In this document: positions 44,508 through 55,562 of the stretch, piece by piece | Position numbering within the stretch: position 1 is the stretch's first letter | How the letters are laid out: each line of letters starts with the position of its first letter | Assembly (NCBI RefSeq): GCF_000516985.1 | Contig: NW_006917107.1 | Coordinates: 124,001 to 188,000, forward strand | Length of the DNA: 64,000 bases | Reading direction: 5' to 3' | Source: Pestalotiopsis fici W106-1 | Lineage: Eukaryota > Ascomycota > Sordariomycetes > Amphisphaeriales > Sporocadaceae | Translations under genes and position numbers: made by a program | Notes under the pieces: model-generated | What the model saw: the letters and a program-made list of their open reading frames with translations, nothing else | What the model was told of the DNA's origin: nothing | Databases searched by the model: none

Positions 44508-44884
44508 CCCGCCATGCACTTCTCAGAGCATGAGACCTCGCGGCATTCGATCCCGAAGTGACTAGCAGAGATCTTTTCTCTCTCCCGTGTGACGGATAGA
44601 GGACTTTCAGATAATCAACATGCCAGAGCCGTGTTTCCTAACTCCCCGGTGGAGGAAATAGAGGCTAATCCATTTCGAGGTTTTCTTGCCCTTGGCAGCT
44701 CTACAGAGCAAGGATCACCTCTCATTCTCGAATATAATTTAGAGATCATATAGTGCGCGTATCTGTAAGGCACTCACGCTCTGCAGTCAGAAGAGAACCT
44801 TTTTTGAACTCGGAAACTACATCTTCAAACCGACAAGCAGTAACACCACGTACATCGGGTATATACAGCTCCATGTCTTATAAG
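44508..44884. promoter_or_regulatory. Divergent promoter, regulator / aldehyde dehydrogenase
   Basis: 377 bp between head-to-head starts. It contains a CGG-N16-CCG pair at 44811-44832, a candidate Zn2Cys6 site, 53 bp before the dehydrogenase start. Binding is inferred. Confidence 0.4.
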
Positions 44885-46511
44885 ATGGCATCAGAGATTG
44901 TCCCACTCATCATCAATGGGGAAAACATAACTACCTTTGGGTCCTTGCAGCCCTCGGTTCTTGTGCCTAGTGATGAGACAAGGGGCCCCCAAGAAACGGT
45001 TGCCTTGGGTGCAACTCCCGAGCTTTGCCTCAAAGCAGTTGAGTCCTGTGAAACTGCATTCTCTAAATGGAGGAAAACTTCACCACTTGAGCGACGCGCA
45101 TTGTTTAGCCGCCTGGCTTCGGTAAGGATATACGTGTTTGTATCTTGAGAGAAATACCGTTGGCTAATCAAGCAAAAGCTCCTCAAAGATAACCAGAAGA
45201 CCATATCTGAGGTTATACAGAAAGAACTTGGTTGTTCCGAGAAATGGGCCCTGATCAATCTAGGAGATGCAATTGGCATCGCCGAGCATATCGCCTCTTT
45301 GGTGACCTCAGGTGTTCTTTCAGGCTCTGTACCAGAGTCCAGCGCGAGCGGATCGTGCGCGGTAGTGCTCAAAGAACCTTTAGGGGTTGTTCTGGGCATC
45401 GCACCTTGGAACGCGCCTTTGATTCTGGGCCTCCGCGCCGTTGCTGCCGCCGTTGCTGCAGGCAATACCGCTATTTTGAAGGTGTGTCTTTGGCCAGCCC
45501 AAATGGAGCTGAGGTTCTTTATTGTCTGGTGCATTTGGAAACTCATCATCTATCATAGGGCTCCGAGCTGAGCGCACGCACGCATTGTCTGATTGCTCAT
45601 CTTTTCCGGGAAGCTGGATTTCCACCTGGTGTAGTCAATTTTCTTGTGCACAAACCCGAGGATGCAGCAATATGCTATGAAGCCATCATTTCGCATCCAG
45701 CTGTTCGGAAGTGCAACTTCACTGGGTCAACCATTGTAGGAAAGAGCATCGCGACACGAGCTGCCGCACATCTGAAGCCAGTACTCCTTGAGCTGGGCGG
45801 CAAGAATCACGCGATTGTCCTAGAGGATGCAGACCTCGAACATGCGGCAGAAGAAGTCCTGGTTGGTGCTTTCTTGAACGTGAGTATCCACTGGTGGTTT
45901 GAGACCATTCATGAACCTGTGACAGAAGACAGTACTCTAACCATTTTCCATCCTCTCAGTCGGGCCAAATATGCATGTCTACAGACCTTGTTTGGGTGCA
46001 CAACAGTGTCAAGCAAGACTTTCTATCGATATTACGGACCAAGATCACGGGCATTTCTTCTTCTGAAGTTACCAAAGTTATCAATTCAAAATCCGACTCC
46101 CGAGTCAAGGCACTTGTCGATGATGCGCGTTTGAAGGGGGCGAATGTAGTAGCCGGATCCGAGGGCGCCACGGTTTTGGAGAACGTAACTACAGAAATGG
46201 ACTTTTGGTCTACCGAGTCCTTTGGTCCCCTCGTGGGTGTCCGCGGCTTTGACTATGAGTCCGAGTGTGTGGCCGGGGTGAATGGGTCGGATTATGGCTT
46301 GTCGGCCGCAATCTTCACCAAGAGCCATTTCAAGGGCTTCAACCTCGGGCGTACTTTGAGCGTTGGCGCCGTCCATATCAACGCCATGACGGTCCACGAC
46401 GAACCAACTCTGCCGCATGGTGGGTACAAGGCAAGCGGATATGGTCGATTTGGCGGAGTTTGGGCGTTTGAGGAATTTCTGCAAACCAAAACAATTATTA
46501 CCAATCCATAG
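44885..46511 (+). CDS. Aldehyde dehydrogenase (vanillin/salicylaldehyde dehydrogenase type)
   Basis: Four exons, 44885-45121, 45179-45481, 45559-45879 and 45960-46511, give 470 residues. NAD(P)+-dependent oxidation of an aldehyde to an acid. Visible motifs: APWNAPLIL with the oxyanion Asn, the FTGST cofactor loop, general-base Glu258 in LELGGKN, nucleophile Cys292 in SGQICMST, and an SFGPLVGV motif near the C-terminus. The general similarity (NAPLILGLRAVAAAVAAGNTAILK, NAMTVHDEPTLPHGG) is to vanillin, benzaldehyde and salicylaldehyde dehydrogenases. An ATG four codons upstream (44873) is an alternative start. The downstream stilbene-cleaving dioxygenase would generate aromatic aldehydes, the natural substrate of this class. 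Confidence 0.92.
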
Positions 46512-47437
46512 TTCTGGTAAGGAGCACTAAAGGGCAAATTGTTGGAAAACACCATTTCATCTCATACACTCACACATATATGGCTGTAACAATAGATTCA
46601 TAAAAGATTATGATAATTGAAATGTAAAATGGATATATAGTTACGAGTTTTCTTCTTTTCTTCTTCTTCTTTTTTCTTAATTTTTTCTTATTCATTTCAT
46701 TGCTATCAACATGTCTTTGATAATTATTAATATGGTGACTTTAGCCATTCCCTGCGCATTTTAAGATTTTTCAACAATTTGCCCTTCAAGCAACCGTATT
46801 CTAGCACAAGGTCCCTGGTGTAATTCTTGAATATAAAAGCTCTGGTTCTTCTACTTCACTCAAAATCGCCTTAGTGCTGCCAGCTGCCGAATGAAAAAAA
46901 AAAAAAAAAAGTCAATCGAAACTCCTAATGATAGTGGTACGAGTGTATTTAGGTAAACATAATGGAGGATAGAATATTATCATTAGCGCGTTGGTTTTCT
47001 GGTCTGGCCAGCAACGCCCTAACCAATAGCCGCCAAGTCTTATGGCCCGACCTCGTGCGGGCTCAGTTCCGGATCCAGATCCCGCCCGACCCCCCGAGCA
47101 GTACTCCCGGGGAGATAGGAGATGATTCCGGCAACGTTGCCGCCGGCGGTAGTTGCGGACTCCAAGCTACTGCGTACGTGTCTGGGGGCTTGGCATCCAA
47201 AGCAAGGCCGCCTGAATAGCAATAGGTACTGTCAGTCTACCAACCTGAAAAGTTGGGTAATTCCAGTATTTGAATCGCATTGATTTGCTCTTTTTTTTTC
47301 TTCTCGGGAATACATCATTAATCTGCAGTCGTAGATTCTATCGAATTAATTCCATCCTGCACCTTCAGTCTTGTAACCTTGTCCTTCCGGACCGAAACAT
47401 CTCATTTCTCTCATACGCTCGCAAGAGAGGACGTAAA
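46512..47437. other. Intergenic, dioxygenase promoter side
   Basis: AT-rich first half with a CTT-rich tract (46650-46690) and a run of 17 A (46894-46910), then a GC-rich island (46990-47180) with an open frame of 85 codons that lacks any recognisable domain. No gene called. Confidence 0.4.
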
Positions 47438-49239
47438 ATGGCAGGACACTTCAGAACTTCACCAGAACAAGCTTCGCAGCTCTTTCCCGCTTACCCACAG
47501 TTCTCTGGGTTCATGAAACCATGTCGTTTCGAGGGCGAAATTCAAAATCTCGAAGTCCAGGGAACTATTCCACCCGAAATAGATGGCACGTTCTACCGCG
47601 TGATGCCAGATCCGCAATTTGTGCCCTTTATTGAAAATGATCCGGTTGGTGTTGTTCCATGTCTAGACTTTCGCCTGTTGGGTTTCATTTTTCTATCATC
47701 TTTCGCTAATCTATTCGCACAATTTTAGTGGTTCAATGGCGATGGAAATGTCAGTTCCTTTCGCATCAAAGACGGCAGATGCTGCTTCAAGCAGAGGTTT
47801 GTTCGGACAGAAAAGTTTGTGAGGGAGCGTGCCGCACAAAAGGCATTACTGGGTAGGCTGAATCTTTCTCGCCAGCGGAACACTCCAAGGCCATTCCTCT
47901 AAGCCTGTACTCTTGTAGGAAAGTACCGGAACAAGTACACAGATGCGGTCAGCTTCAAGATTCGGACCACCGCCAACACGAATGTCGTGTACTTCAATGG
48001 TCGTCTCCTGGCCTGCAAGGAAGACGCACCGCCCTATGCTCTGGACCCTGAGACATTGGACACGATTGGGCTAGAGGACTTTGATGGCCAGCTTCCGAGC
48101 TTGACATTCACTGCCCATCCGAAGCTTGATGCCAAAACAAAAGAATTGGTCTGCTTCGGTTACGAGGCCAAGGGCGACGGCACGCGGGACGTCTGTTATT
48201 ACTGCATCAGCCCAGATGGGAAATTCACAGAGACTGTCTGGCTCGTCGCCCCAGTCGCTGGTATGATTCACGACTTCGCGGTGACAGACAATTGGGTATG
48301 TTGTACTGTGTCTTGCCCGACGTAGGTATATCGTATGACTAATTGCCCTCCTCGATAGATTCTTTTCCCAATCATTCCCCAGATCTGTGACATCGACAGG
48401 TTGAAGCAGGGAGGCGAACACTGGCAGTGGGACTCGAGTGTGCCCTTTTATCTTGGTGTTTTGCCCCGACGTGGCGCTCGTGGGGAAGACGTAAAGGTAC
48501 CTATCTACATTGCCCACAATGCCTCAAGTAATTTATTGCAATTTTGAACTGACGGTAGTTCTTCGAATAGTGGTTCAAAGCGCCAAACGCATTCCCCGGC
48601 CACACCGTCAATGCCTATGAGGAAGAGTCGGGCAAAATTGTTTTTGATCTGCCTTTGACAGATAAAAATGTCTTCTTCTGGTGGCCAGATGCGGATGGGA
48701 ATGCACCAAATCCCGAGTCAATCAAGGCAAAGCTGGTCCGATACACCTTTGATCCTTGTTCAAGTGACTTGGATCTTCCGCCATTCACTGTCTTGTCTAC
48801 GGAAGACTGTGAATTCCCCCGCATTGATGACCGCTTTTCTATGAAGCCACATAGTCACAGCTTCTTTGACTTGATGGACCCTAAGCTGGGCACAGATTTT
48901 CCAGCCATTGCCCCGGTGATGGGCGGCGGACATGCTCCATACAATGCCCTAGGAGCTTTGAACCATCAGACTCTAGAGCTGCAAAAGTATTTTCCGGGGC
49001 CAACACACCTAGTCCAGGAGCCAGTCTTCATTCCTAAAGCAAAAGATGCACCAGAAGGTGACGGATGGCTCATGGCTTTAGTCAACAACTATGCTACAAT
49101 GTCCAGCGAATTGCACATTGTGGATACTACCGACTTCTCACGTGCGCAGGCCATCATACTTTTGCCCATCAGGCTGAGAGCTGGATTGCATGGAAATTGG
49201 ATCGATTCTGAGGATATGAAGGTTGCAAATGAGTCTTGA
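47438..49239 (+). CDS. Lignostilbene dioxygenase / carotenoid cleavage oxygenase (CAO-1-like)
   Basis: Five exons, 47438-47644, 47729-47852, 47919-48295, 48359-48496 and 48571-49239, give 504 residues, the size of fungal stilbene-cleaving oxygenases. All four iron-ligand histidines of the RPE65/carotenoid oxygenase beta-propeller are visible: His177 (FTAHPK), His228 (MIHDFAV), His293 (PGHTVNA) and His489 (GLHGNW). Family motifs DGTFYRVMPDP, WFNGDGNVSSFR, EDAPPYALDP, THLVQEPVFIP and LVNNYATMSSELHIVDT are present. The fungal group exemplified by Neurospora CAO-1 splits the central double bond of 4-hydroxystilbenes such as resveratrol and piceatannol into two aromatic aldehydes. It follows an aldehyde dehydrogenase on the same strand, suggesting one pathway. 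No signal peptide is seen. Confidence 0.94.
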
Positions 49240-50378
49240 TTTGCTTTGTCTAGTAACGACGTATAAGTCGAAAGGAATATTAGCATTAGCGCTGTGTGGC
49301 ATTAAAACCACCTTTAGAGTAGCTCTTCCTTAGGACTATGAGATAGCTGTACGCAAACTGTTTCATTCATCTAGATGCCGCTTTTTAGTCAAACTCATTA
49401 TCACTACTACCTATGCTACTTCTAATAAAGTTGCCATAATATTGTACCAGTCCAATAATCCTATAGGTGACCCAAAAAGTGTTAAGCCAATGTCACAATT
49501 CCGAGGTGCTAAGCTGTTTCAAGCGGGCCAAGGTGTGTGGGACGACGTGTTGGGCTGGGAGTCGCTGGACCTCGGTTATGCTTGGCTGCCCGGACTTGCG
49601 CTGTACCGCTTTGGCTGGCTGAGCTGCAACCCTACAACTGATCAGACGACACTCGCACCACAAACATGCTTTGACAGGGTCATCACCCCAGGTATTTTGC
49701 CAAGGGTCACGGAGTAGATCTTCCCCGCTGATGAATCTCTTTTGCTGCGGTGGACTTGTTTTAACTGACTGTGAGCTTGCATGTGTGGTATTCACCCGCC
49801 CGTTTCAATGCGGGCTGGGCAACCGCCGCTGGCCCATTAGCGGAACAATTAGGAACATCTCGGGTATCACTTGGGGGTGCATTGCTTGAAATGCGGCTGC
49901 TCCAGTAGTCGCTGGGCAGCATAGCAGATCTTGCCCGTTCTCCTGAATAGTACGTATAACCGGGGGCCCTCTTTCGATATTGCGGTCTTCCAAGGTTCTG
50001 AGACATGTTCAAATATATACATAATCCATATGATCCCCCATGACAATCGCCTGATTCTTTTGATTTGGTTTATGACGCTCCCATGACTTTTGCAGGGCAA
50101 CGGTAGCATTGCATTCTTATTTACATGTTATTTTTCAAATTATTAGACTTCGGCTGGCCCCGGTAATAAAAAGATTGGCTGTGCAAATCACCTCGCTACA
50201 ATGTCTCAGCGATCGATCCGGCCTTTCTCCACCATTTCGGGAGTTCACCCGGCATATTTGCCTGGTCTTCACAAAGCTAGCCGGGTGGAAAAGAAGTTGT
50301 ACGTTCTTGTTGTCGTCGTGTCCTGAATACCGAAAAGAAAAGTCTTCCTCCTCAGGCAGACAGATGCATTTGTCCAAG
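49240..50378. other. Intergenic, no gene seen
   Basis: About 1.1 kb with only short frames and no family match. An upstream in-frame ATG of the next small gene lies at 50364. Confidence 0.45.
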
Positions 50379-50706
50379 ATGTTGACGCTCAAAAGAGTTC
50401 CGGCAGCGGTGGCGACTGTTGGCATCGGTAAGTCACAAAATCTGGGGGAGGGGCTCGTCTGCGAGATCCCCCCACGACAAGGGAGGGTCTGCGTCTTTAC
50501 TGAGAAAATGCGCCCCCATGATAGGTTACGGCATCGTCAAGTACAAGCAGACGCAAGCTGTTCTGCAACAGGCTCAATCACAACAGGCAGAGAGCTCGCG
50601 CCAAGCTGAGGCAGATATCATGATGGCTGCGTACGGTGACCGTTCCAGCCTGGCAGAGCTTGAGGCGGCTATGAAAGCATATGAAGAACAGCGACCACAG
50701 CGCTGA
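50379..50706 (+). CDS. Small putative membrane-anchored protein, unknown
   Basis: Two exons, 50379-50427 and 50525-50706, with GTAAGT donor and ATAG acceptor, give 76 residues (81 if the in-frame ATG at 50364 is used). The N-terminal half has a basic start (MLTLKRVP) and a short hydrophobic stretch that continues across the splice junction into GYGIVKYKQ. The second half is a Gln/Ala/Glu-rich amphipathic helix ending KAYEEQRPQR. The shape (short basic-hydrophobic anchor, then polar helix) suits a small mitochondrial inner-membrane subunit, but I do not recognise the family. Confidence 0.6.
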
Positions 50707-52408
50707 TGCCCGCTCATCTGAAAAAACGATGGCGGATGTTTCTTGGTTATCGAACCATGATGAAATCAGACTCCCCGGGTTGCATTCGGAACACAAATCA
50801 GTACACGAATACCTGAATTTACAACGGTGGTGGCGATGCAAGATGATTTTGCATCAAGCGACACAGAAGAGAGGCAGCGGAACACGACAGGTAGCCGCGA
50901 CACATCTTGCTTGTTAAATCGATATGAACCGGTTGTTAGCCCCTAGAAATTCGGACTAACTACATACCTGTCCCGACAAGTGTGTAAAGGACAGGCGCAT
51001 CGACCAAGGCAAGGAAGACCTTTTTCAAACAACCTTATTACAATGATGGACGACATGGTGTTCTAAATAATCATGGGAGGAGGAATCAGCGACATCAATC
51101 TGAGATGAGGTATCGCCAATTCATCTTGGTGCTTGGGTGGGCTGGCGATTGGGAGATTGGGAGATTGGAAGATTTGAGCGATGAATCGGCGACAGATTTG
51201 CTGCCGACGACAGTGTATGGGAGGCCGCGTTCAGTCACCTACATGTTTCTGGACACCACGAACCTGTAATTACTCTTGGAAGACACAATTCTAGCTATTC
51301 TCAACTCCAAAGAGTTCTCTCGACAGAGTCCCAAATCTGAAGTAAATTGTTCGGCCAGTGCTTTCGATGGTTAACGCTCCTCCAGTGTGCGCATGAATAA
51401 CTAGGTAATCGCCCAAAAAAAAAAAGATATTCTTGGCGGATGTTATTTGTCGCTAATAAATACATACGGAATAGTGAATAGTCTTCTTGTACTAAACTCG
51501 GGTTTAGTGATCAATTATAGTTTTAGTGCAAGTAACCACAATCATTGATCCCTCTTGTCGCGTATGCAAGAAGCTCCCGTGTCGTCATCATCGCCGAATG
51601 CATAGAGACTATATGCACAACCCGCAGAACCATTCACTATGATCCATGGGTATGTATGCACTTTGAGTCAAGTCCACCCTCAGATGATGTGACGACTTGA
51701 ATATGTGTAGTTGGTATGGGACTTTGGTGGTGCAAGCTGGACAACTTATAGTCTTACGTAGACTCCAGGTCCGGATAGGATCGTCTTGACTGATGACTAG
51801 AACGATCAGACTTGTGTTCAAGACAGGACGTGAAAATCCCTCTTACATATCCTACTACCTCCACAATTGCTGACGGCCTTAAACTGCGCAGATCCTTCAA
51901 ATTGGCGCTTTCTATTGGTGCGCATTGAGATTCTCCAGAAGCATGGAATTCTAGTAAGGTCCAGCCGTGAAATGGATACAGACTGCAGCAACCAGCAAAG
52001 CATATTTGACCGTTAGCATTATCCCTCATTGCCTCGCTTGCAGGAACGATGCATACCCAGGGCGCAGGTTCGAGAGTATAATAAGGCATGACGATACAGA
52101 CCCTTGTCAGGACTTGCCAGGAGACTATAGATTGCTCCTCTAGGCAGACAAGAGCTGCCAGAGGTGGGGGTAAAAGATATCGGGAAGAAGTGAGACCCGC
52201 ATTAATGACGATGTTGAGCGGGCTGGTGGCAGAGGTGGTGATGTGGGATTCCACCACTTGTGTACCCGCATTCTGGCAAACCAATGCAGAACAATTTGAG
52301 TTGTATTTGCAAGAGCCATTTCCCGTTTCCCTCTTCTTGAACCGTTTCTCTTTCATTCAGTAATACTACACATCAATCTACCACGAAAACAAGCATCTGA
52401 TACCAACA
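50707..52408. other. Intergenic upstream of the aldo-keto reductase
   Basis: 1.7 kb with no supported gene. A tandem GGGAGATT repeat (GGCGATTGGGAGATTGGGAGATTGG, about 51143-51170) and a run of A near 51416 are present. A 200-codon minus-strand frame at 51754-52356 has no recognisable domain and overlaps the presumed promoter. Confidence 0.4.
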
Positions 52409-53374
52409 ATGGCCCCCGAGCACACCAAGAAGACTTACACCCTCGCCTCTGGCGACAAGATGCCCGCCATCGGCCTCGGCACATGGCAGTCACCCAACAA
52501 CGCCACAGCCGCTGCTGTCGAGGCCGCTATCCGTGCTGGATACCGCTACATTGACACAGCACTGGCGTACGGCAACGAGCACGAGGTGGGCGAGGGCATT
52601 CGCGCTGCTGGTGTTCCGCGCGAGCAGCTCTGGATCACCACGAAGCTTGATAACCCATGGCACAAGCGCGTCGCCGAGGGAATCGATACTTCGCTAAAGA
52701 ACCTTGGTCTCGACTACGTCGATCTCTACTTGATGCACTGGCCGAGCAGCACCCGTCCAGATGATCTCAAGAAGGCCTATGATGACTGGACCTTTATCGA
52801 TACGTGGCGCGAGCTGCAGAAGCTGGTTGGCACTGGCAAAGTGAGGAACATTGGTGTCTCCAACTTTGGCATTACCAACATGGAGAAGTTGCTCAACGAT
52901 CCGTCCACAAAGGCAAGTGAATAGAGAATGCAATGCACAAATGTAGCTCACAAAGACAAATCTATATATTAACTCGCTGTTCAGATTGTCCCGGCTGTCA
53001 ACCAGATCGAGTTGCACCCCAACAACCCATCGCCCAAGTTGGTCCAGTACTGCAAGGACAAGGGCATTCACGTTACCGGCTACTCGTGCCTCGGTAGCAC
53101 CGACTCGCCCCTGTACAAGGACGAGACGCTATTGACACTGGCAAAGGCAAAGGGCAAAACGCCACAGCAATGCATGATTCAGTGGGGTATTCAGAATGGC
53201 TGGGATGTCATTCCAAAGTCTGTCACCAAGGAGCGCATCGAAGCCAACTTTGACATTGACGGTTGGGAGTTGACGGACGAGGAGCTGAAGAAGCTTTCGA
53301 GCTTGCCGGATCGCTTCAAGGTGTGCGGCGACGATTGGTTGCCCGTAAAGGTTTTCTTTGGCGACGACGAATAG
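52409..53374 (+). CDS. Aldo-keto reductase (glycerol dehydrogenase Gld1/Gcy1-like)
   Basis: Two exons, 52409-52912 and 52985-53374, give 297 residues. NADPH-dependent aldehyde/ketone reductase of the AKR superfamily (TIM barrel, cytosolic). The catalytic tetrad is visible: Asp49, Tyr54, Lys79 and His110 (YIDTALAYGNE, TTKLDN, LYLMHWP). The AKR signature VPAVNQIELHP begins right at the second exon, and the cofactor motif IPKSVTKERI is present. The intron starts with GCAAGT, not GT: no GT donor restores the frame, whereas GC-AG splicing joins STK to IVPAVNQ exactly. The closest fungal group by eye is Gld1/Gcy1 (glyceraldehyde/glycerol) or D-xylose reductase-like enzymes. Confidence 0.93.
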
Positions 53375-53518
53375 ATGCCCGGCCAGAGAGGAATAACGGA
53401 GTTCAGGCACTCAGGACCCATAGAGGCAGTCTAGATTAATTATACAAGACATGTGTTTATGGCATTTTCGCTGGCCAGTTTCAAATCCCTGGCCAATTAT
53501 CTGTAGTGTCGATGATGT

Positions 53519-54100
53519 TTAGAGCTTGCCCCTACTGTTTTCTTCGCGCATGATGGCAGCTATACCGTCTCGTATCTTGGCAGCGAGCACAACGGCCTCA
53601 TCGTCATCGAGCTCTTCTCGTTGGCCCCGTCCGAACATAGTGAAGCTCTCCCGTAGTTTACCGCTGGCTCGAATTTCTGGTCGGGGAATGAGGTGGTAGT
53701 GTACGTGATCCACGACTTGCGCGGCGGCGGCGCCGTTGTTCTGGACGACATTCCAGTCGCCTACTCCGGTTGCATGAACCAAGGCTTTGCTCAATATCCG
53801 TAAATATGTACCAAGTTCGGCGGCTTCGCTCGCAGTCACGTCCGTCAGCTTGGATGCGTGACGTCGTGGGCAGAGCAGTAGGTGACCTGTAGATAGTGGT
53901 AAAATATCGAGAAATGCTAGAAGGACTGGCGTTGAGAGCACAATGAAACTAGCAGGGGCAATCTTCTCAGGGTCGAGGAGAGACTCATCAGCGCCCGGTG
54001 GTGAGGTTGGATCGAAGGTCGCGTAGGCTGTCGAGATCTTACAGAACGGGCAAGGGCTGGCCGGCGGCAGTACAGTCGGATCAAAGGCCTGTGACGCCAT
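53519..54100 (-). CDS. HIT-domain protein (histidine triad hydrolase)
   Basis: Single exon, 193 residues. HIT fold with the triad motif HVHYHLIPRP (His132, His134, His136), a conserved GHLLLCPRRH at 72-81, and an N-terminal CPFC (Cys17, Cys20) that together with later residues forms the zinc site seen in many HIT proteins. The family hydrolyses nucleotide phosphoramidates or dinucleoside polyphosphates. An insertion of about 30 residues (25-55) lies between the Cys pair and the first strand. It is convergent with the aldo-keto reductase (144 bp apart). Confidence 0.92.
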   Translation of the reverse strand: MASQAFDPTVLPPASPCPFCKISTAYATFDPTSPPGADESLLDPEKIAPASFIVLSTPVLLAFLDILPLSTGHLLLCPRRHASKLTDVTASEAAELGTYLRILSKALVHATGVGDWNVVQNNGAAAAQVVDHVHYHLIPRPEIRASGKLRESFTMFGRGQREELDDDEAVVLAAKIRDGIAAIMREENSRGKL

Positions 54101-54904
54101 GATACCCGCGCGGATATGCGGTACACGGTGCGCTAGAAGTTCAAGCTGAAATTCCGGCAGAGTGAGGGTGACGGGCTGATAGTATTCGGGTATCGCATGT
54201 CTTGCGCGTTGTGTAAAGATGAACGATGGTCGGAGCAGATATCCAAGCTAGATATAACCCTTGGTTTTAGTAAACGCCGCCGCAACGTGAAATCATCCGA
54301 GTCAAAGCATGTCGATCACAGTCAGATGCCCACAGCAAAAGTCAGAACGTAGATAATGAGATGCTGCCCTGAAGTCACCGCATTCCTAAAGAGTCGAATC
54401 CCCAGGAATTCGCTGTTTAGTAGCCAATACAAGCGGTTGAAGCGAGATAGGGCGATTGGAAGGTCCGGGGCCGAGGTTCAGGCCAGGGGTTTTAGTAGCA
54501 GTTGGCAATGGCGGATACATTTAGGCACGCTGCAATTCTGAGGGACAACCCATCAAGCCTCTGCACTACAGTCAGCGTTATACGCAGTACATACGTGCCT
54601 CATGTACCTTGAACCTCTTCGACGCTAGGTACTCTAGTGTGTGTGACCCCCGGAATTAGAAAGTCGAAGTGGGGGTGGCATCTAAAATTCTGCCACTCCA
54701 GCATTCTCACCGCCTGAATTTCTCTTTGAAGTCATTCCAATCTAGCTCTGTAGATTGCGACGAGCATCTAGAAATCGATCCATGACATATTCCAGTCCAA
54801 CATCTCGCTTTGCACAGCTACCACGGACTAAACTCGCAGACTCCTAGAGTCTGATCTCGGCCACTCTCCATCCACGAATCGATACCTCCTTTTTCCGTCC
54901 AAAT
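54101..54904. promoter_or_regulatory. Divergent upstream region of HIT gene and Rpb12
   Basis: About 800 bp without a gene. A short pyrimidine-rich leader (CCTCCTTTTTCCGTCC) precedes the Rpb12 start. Confidence 0.45.
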
Positions 54905-55201
54905 ATGTCTCGCGAGGGCTACCAAATTCCCACCGGCAGCTCCGGCGCTCCAGGCGCTGGAAACTCGGCCGTCGCCAGCCGTGCCATCGAGACCGAGGGT
55001 CTTCCCATGCTCTATATCTGCGGCGACTGCGGTACCAAGTTCCCTCTGAAGCGAGGAGACACGATTCGTTGCATTGAGTGCGGTTGCCGTGTGCTCTACA
55101 AGGAGAGAACCAAGAGGTGAGTCACGCATTTGCTACGATTGATACTTGACATTTATACTGATCTGACGCTTTACAGAATGGTTCAGTTCGAGGCGCGGTA
55201 G
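54905..55201 (+). CDS. rpb12: RNA polymerase I/II/III subunit Rpb12 (RPABC4)
   Basis: Two exons, 54905-55116 and 55177-55201, give 78 residues. The second exon encodes only the last seven residues (MVQFEAR) that end every Rpb12. The zinc ribbon is complete: Cys39 and Cys42 (YICGDCG), Cys56 and Cys59 (IRCIECGCR), followed by [10 protein letters not shown]. It is a shared subunit of all three nuclear RNA polymerases. An N-terminal Ser/Gly/Ala-rich tail of about 30 residues is fungal-specific. Confidence 0.98.
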
Positions 55202-55562
55202 AAAACCTTGAAATTTGGAAAGGGGAAGACGGAACAATCCGAGCATTCATGGCCAGCCGAACGGCCTATACGGCCGCAAGATTTTGAGTCGGAATGCTTT
55301 TCATGGTACAGCATTAGTAAAGGGGGTCTGCGTATGCAAATGCTAAAATTGACCGCATTGGAAAGGTCTTGTGGAGTTCAGGAGTTTCAGAAATTCAATC
55401 AAGGGGAGCCCGGTAAACCAAGACGGAGAACAAAAGAATCACAATGGTATCATTACGCCGTCCAGCCGACCCTACATACATCCTTTTCTATGATTTTTGG
55501 AAAATGATATCAACAAAGACATACGACGATGCTGGTGTGTCTTCCAGCCGCAAAATGTTGCC
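55202..55562. other. Convergent 3' flanks of Rpb12 and GPN1
   Basis: No gene or clear structure; a 99-codon plus-strand frame here has no domain. Confidence 0.45.

Noticed and set aside
46962..47222. GC-rich island with an 85-codon frame before the dioxygenase
   Set aside because: Opposite strand is equally open and no domain or splice signals are seen; GC content alone explains the open frames.
51754..52356. 200-codon minus-strand frame upstream of the aldo-keto reductase
   Set aside because: No recognisable domain, odd composition (Cys- and Ser-rich), and it overlaps the promoter of a well-supported gene. Transcript data would be needed to reconsider.
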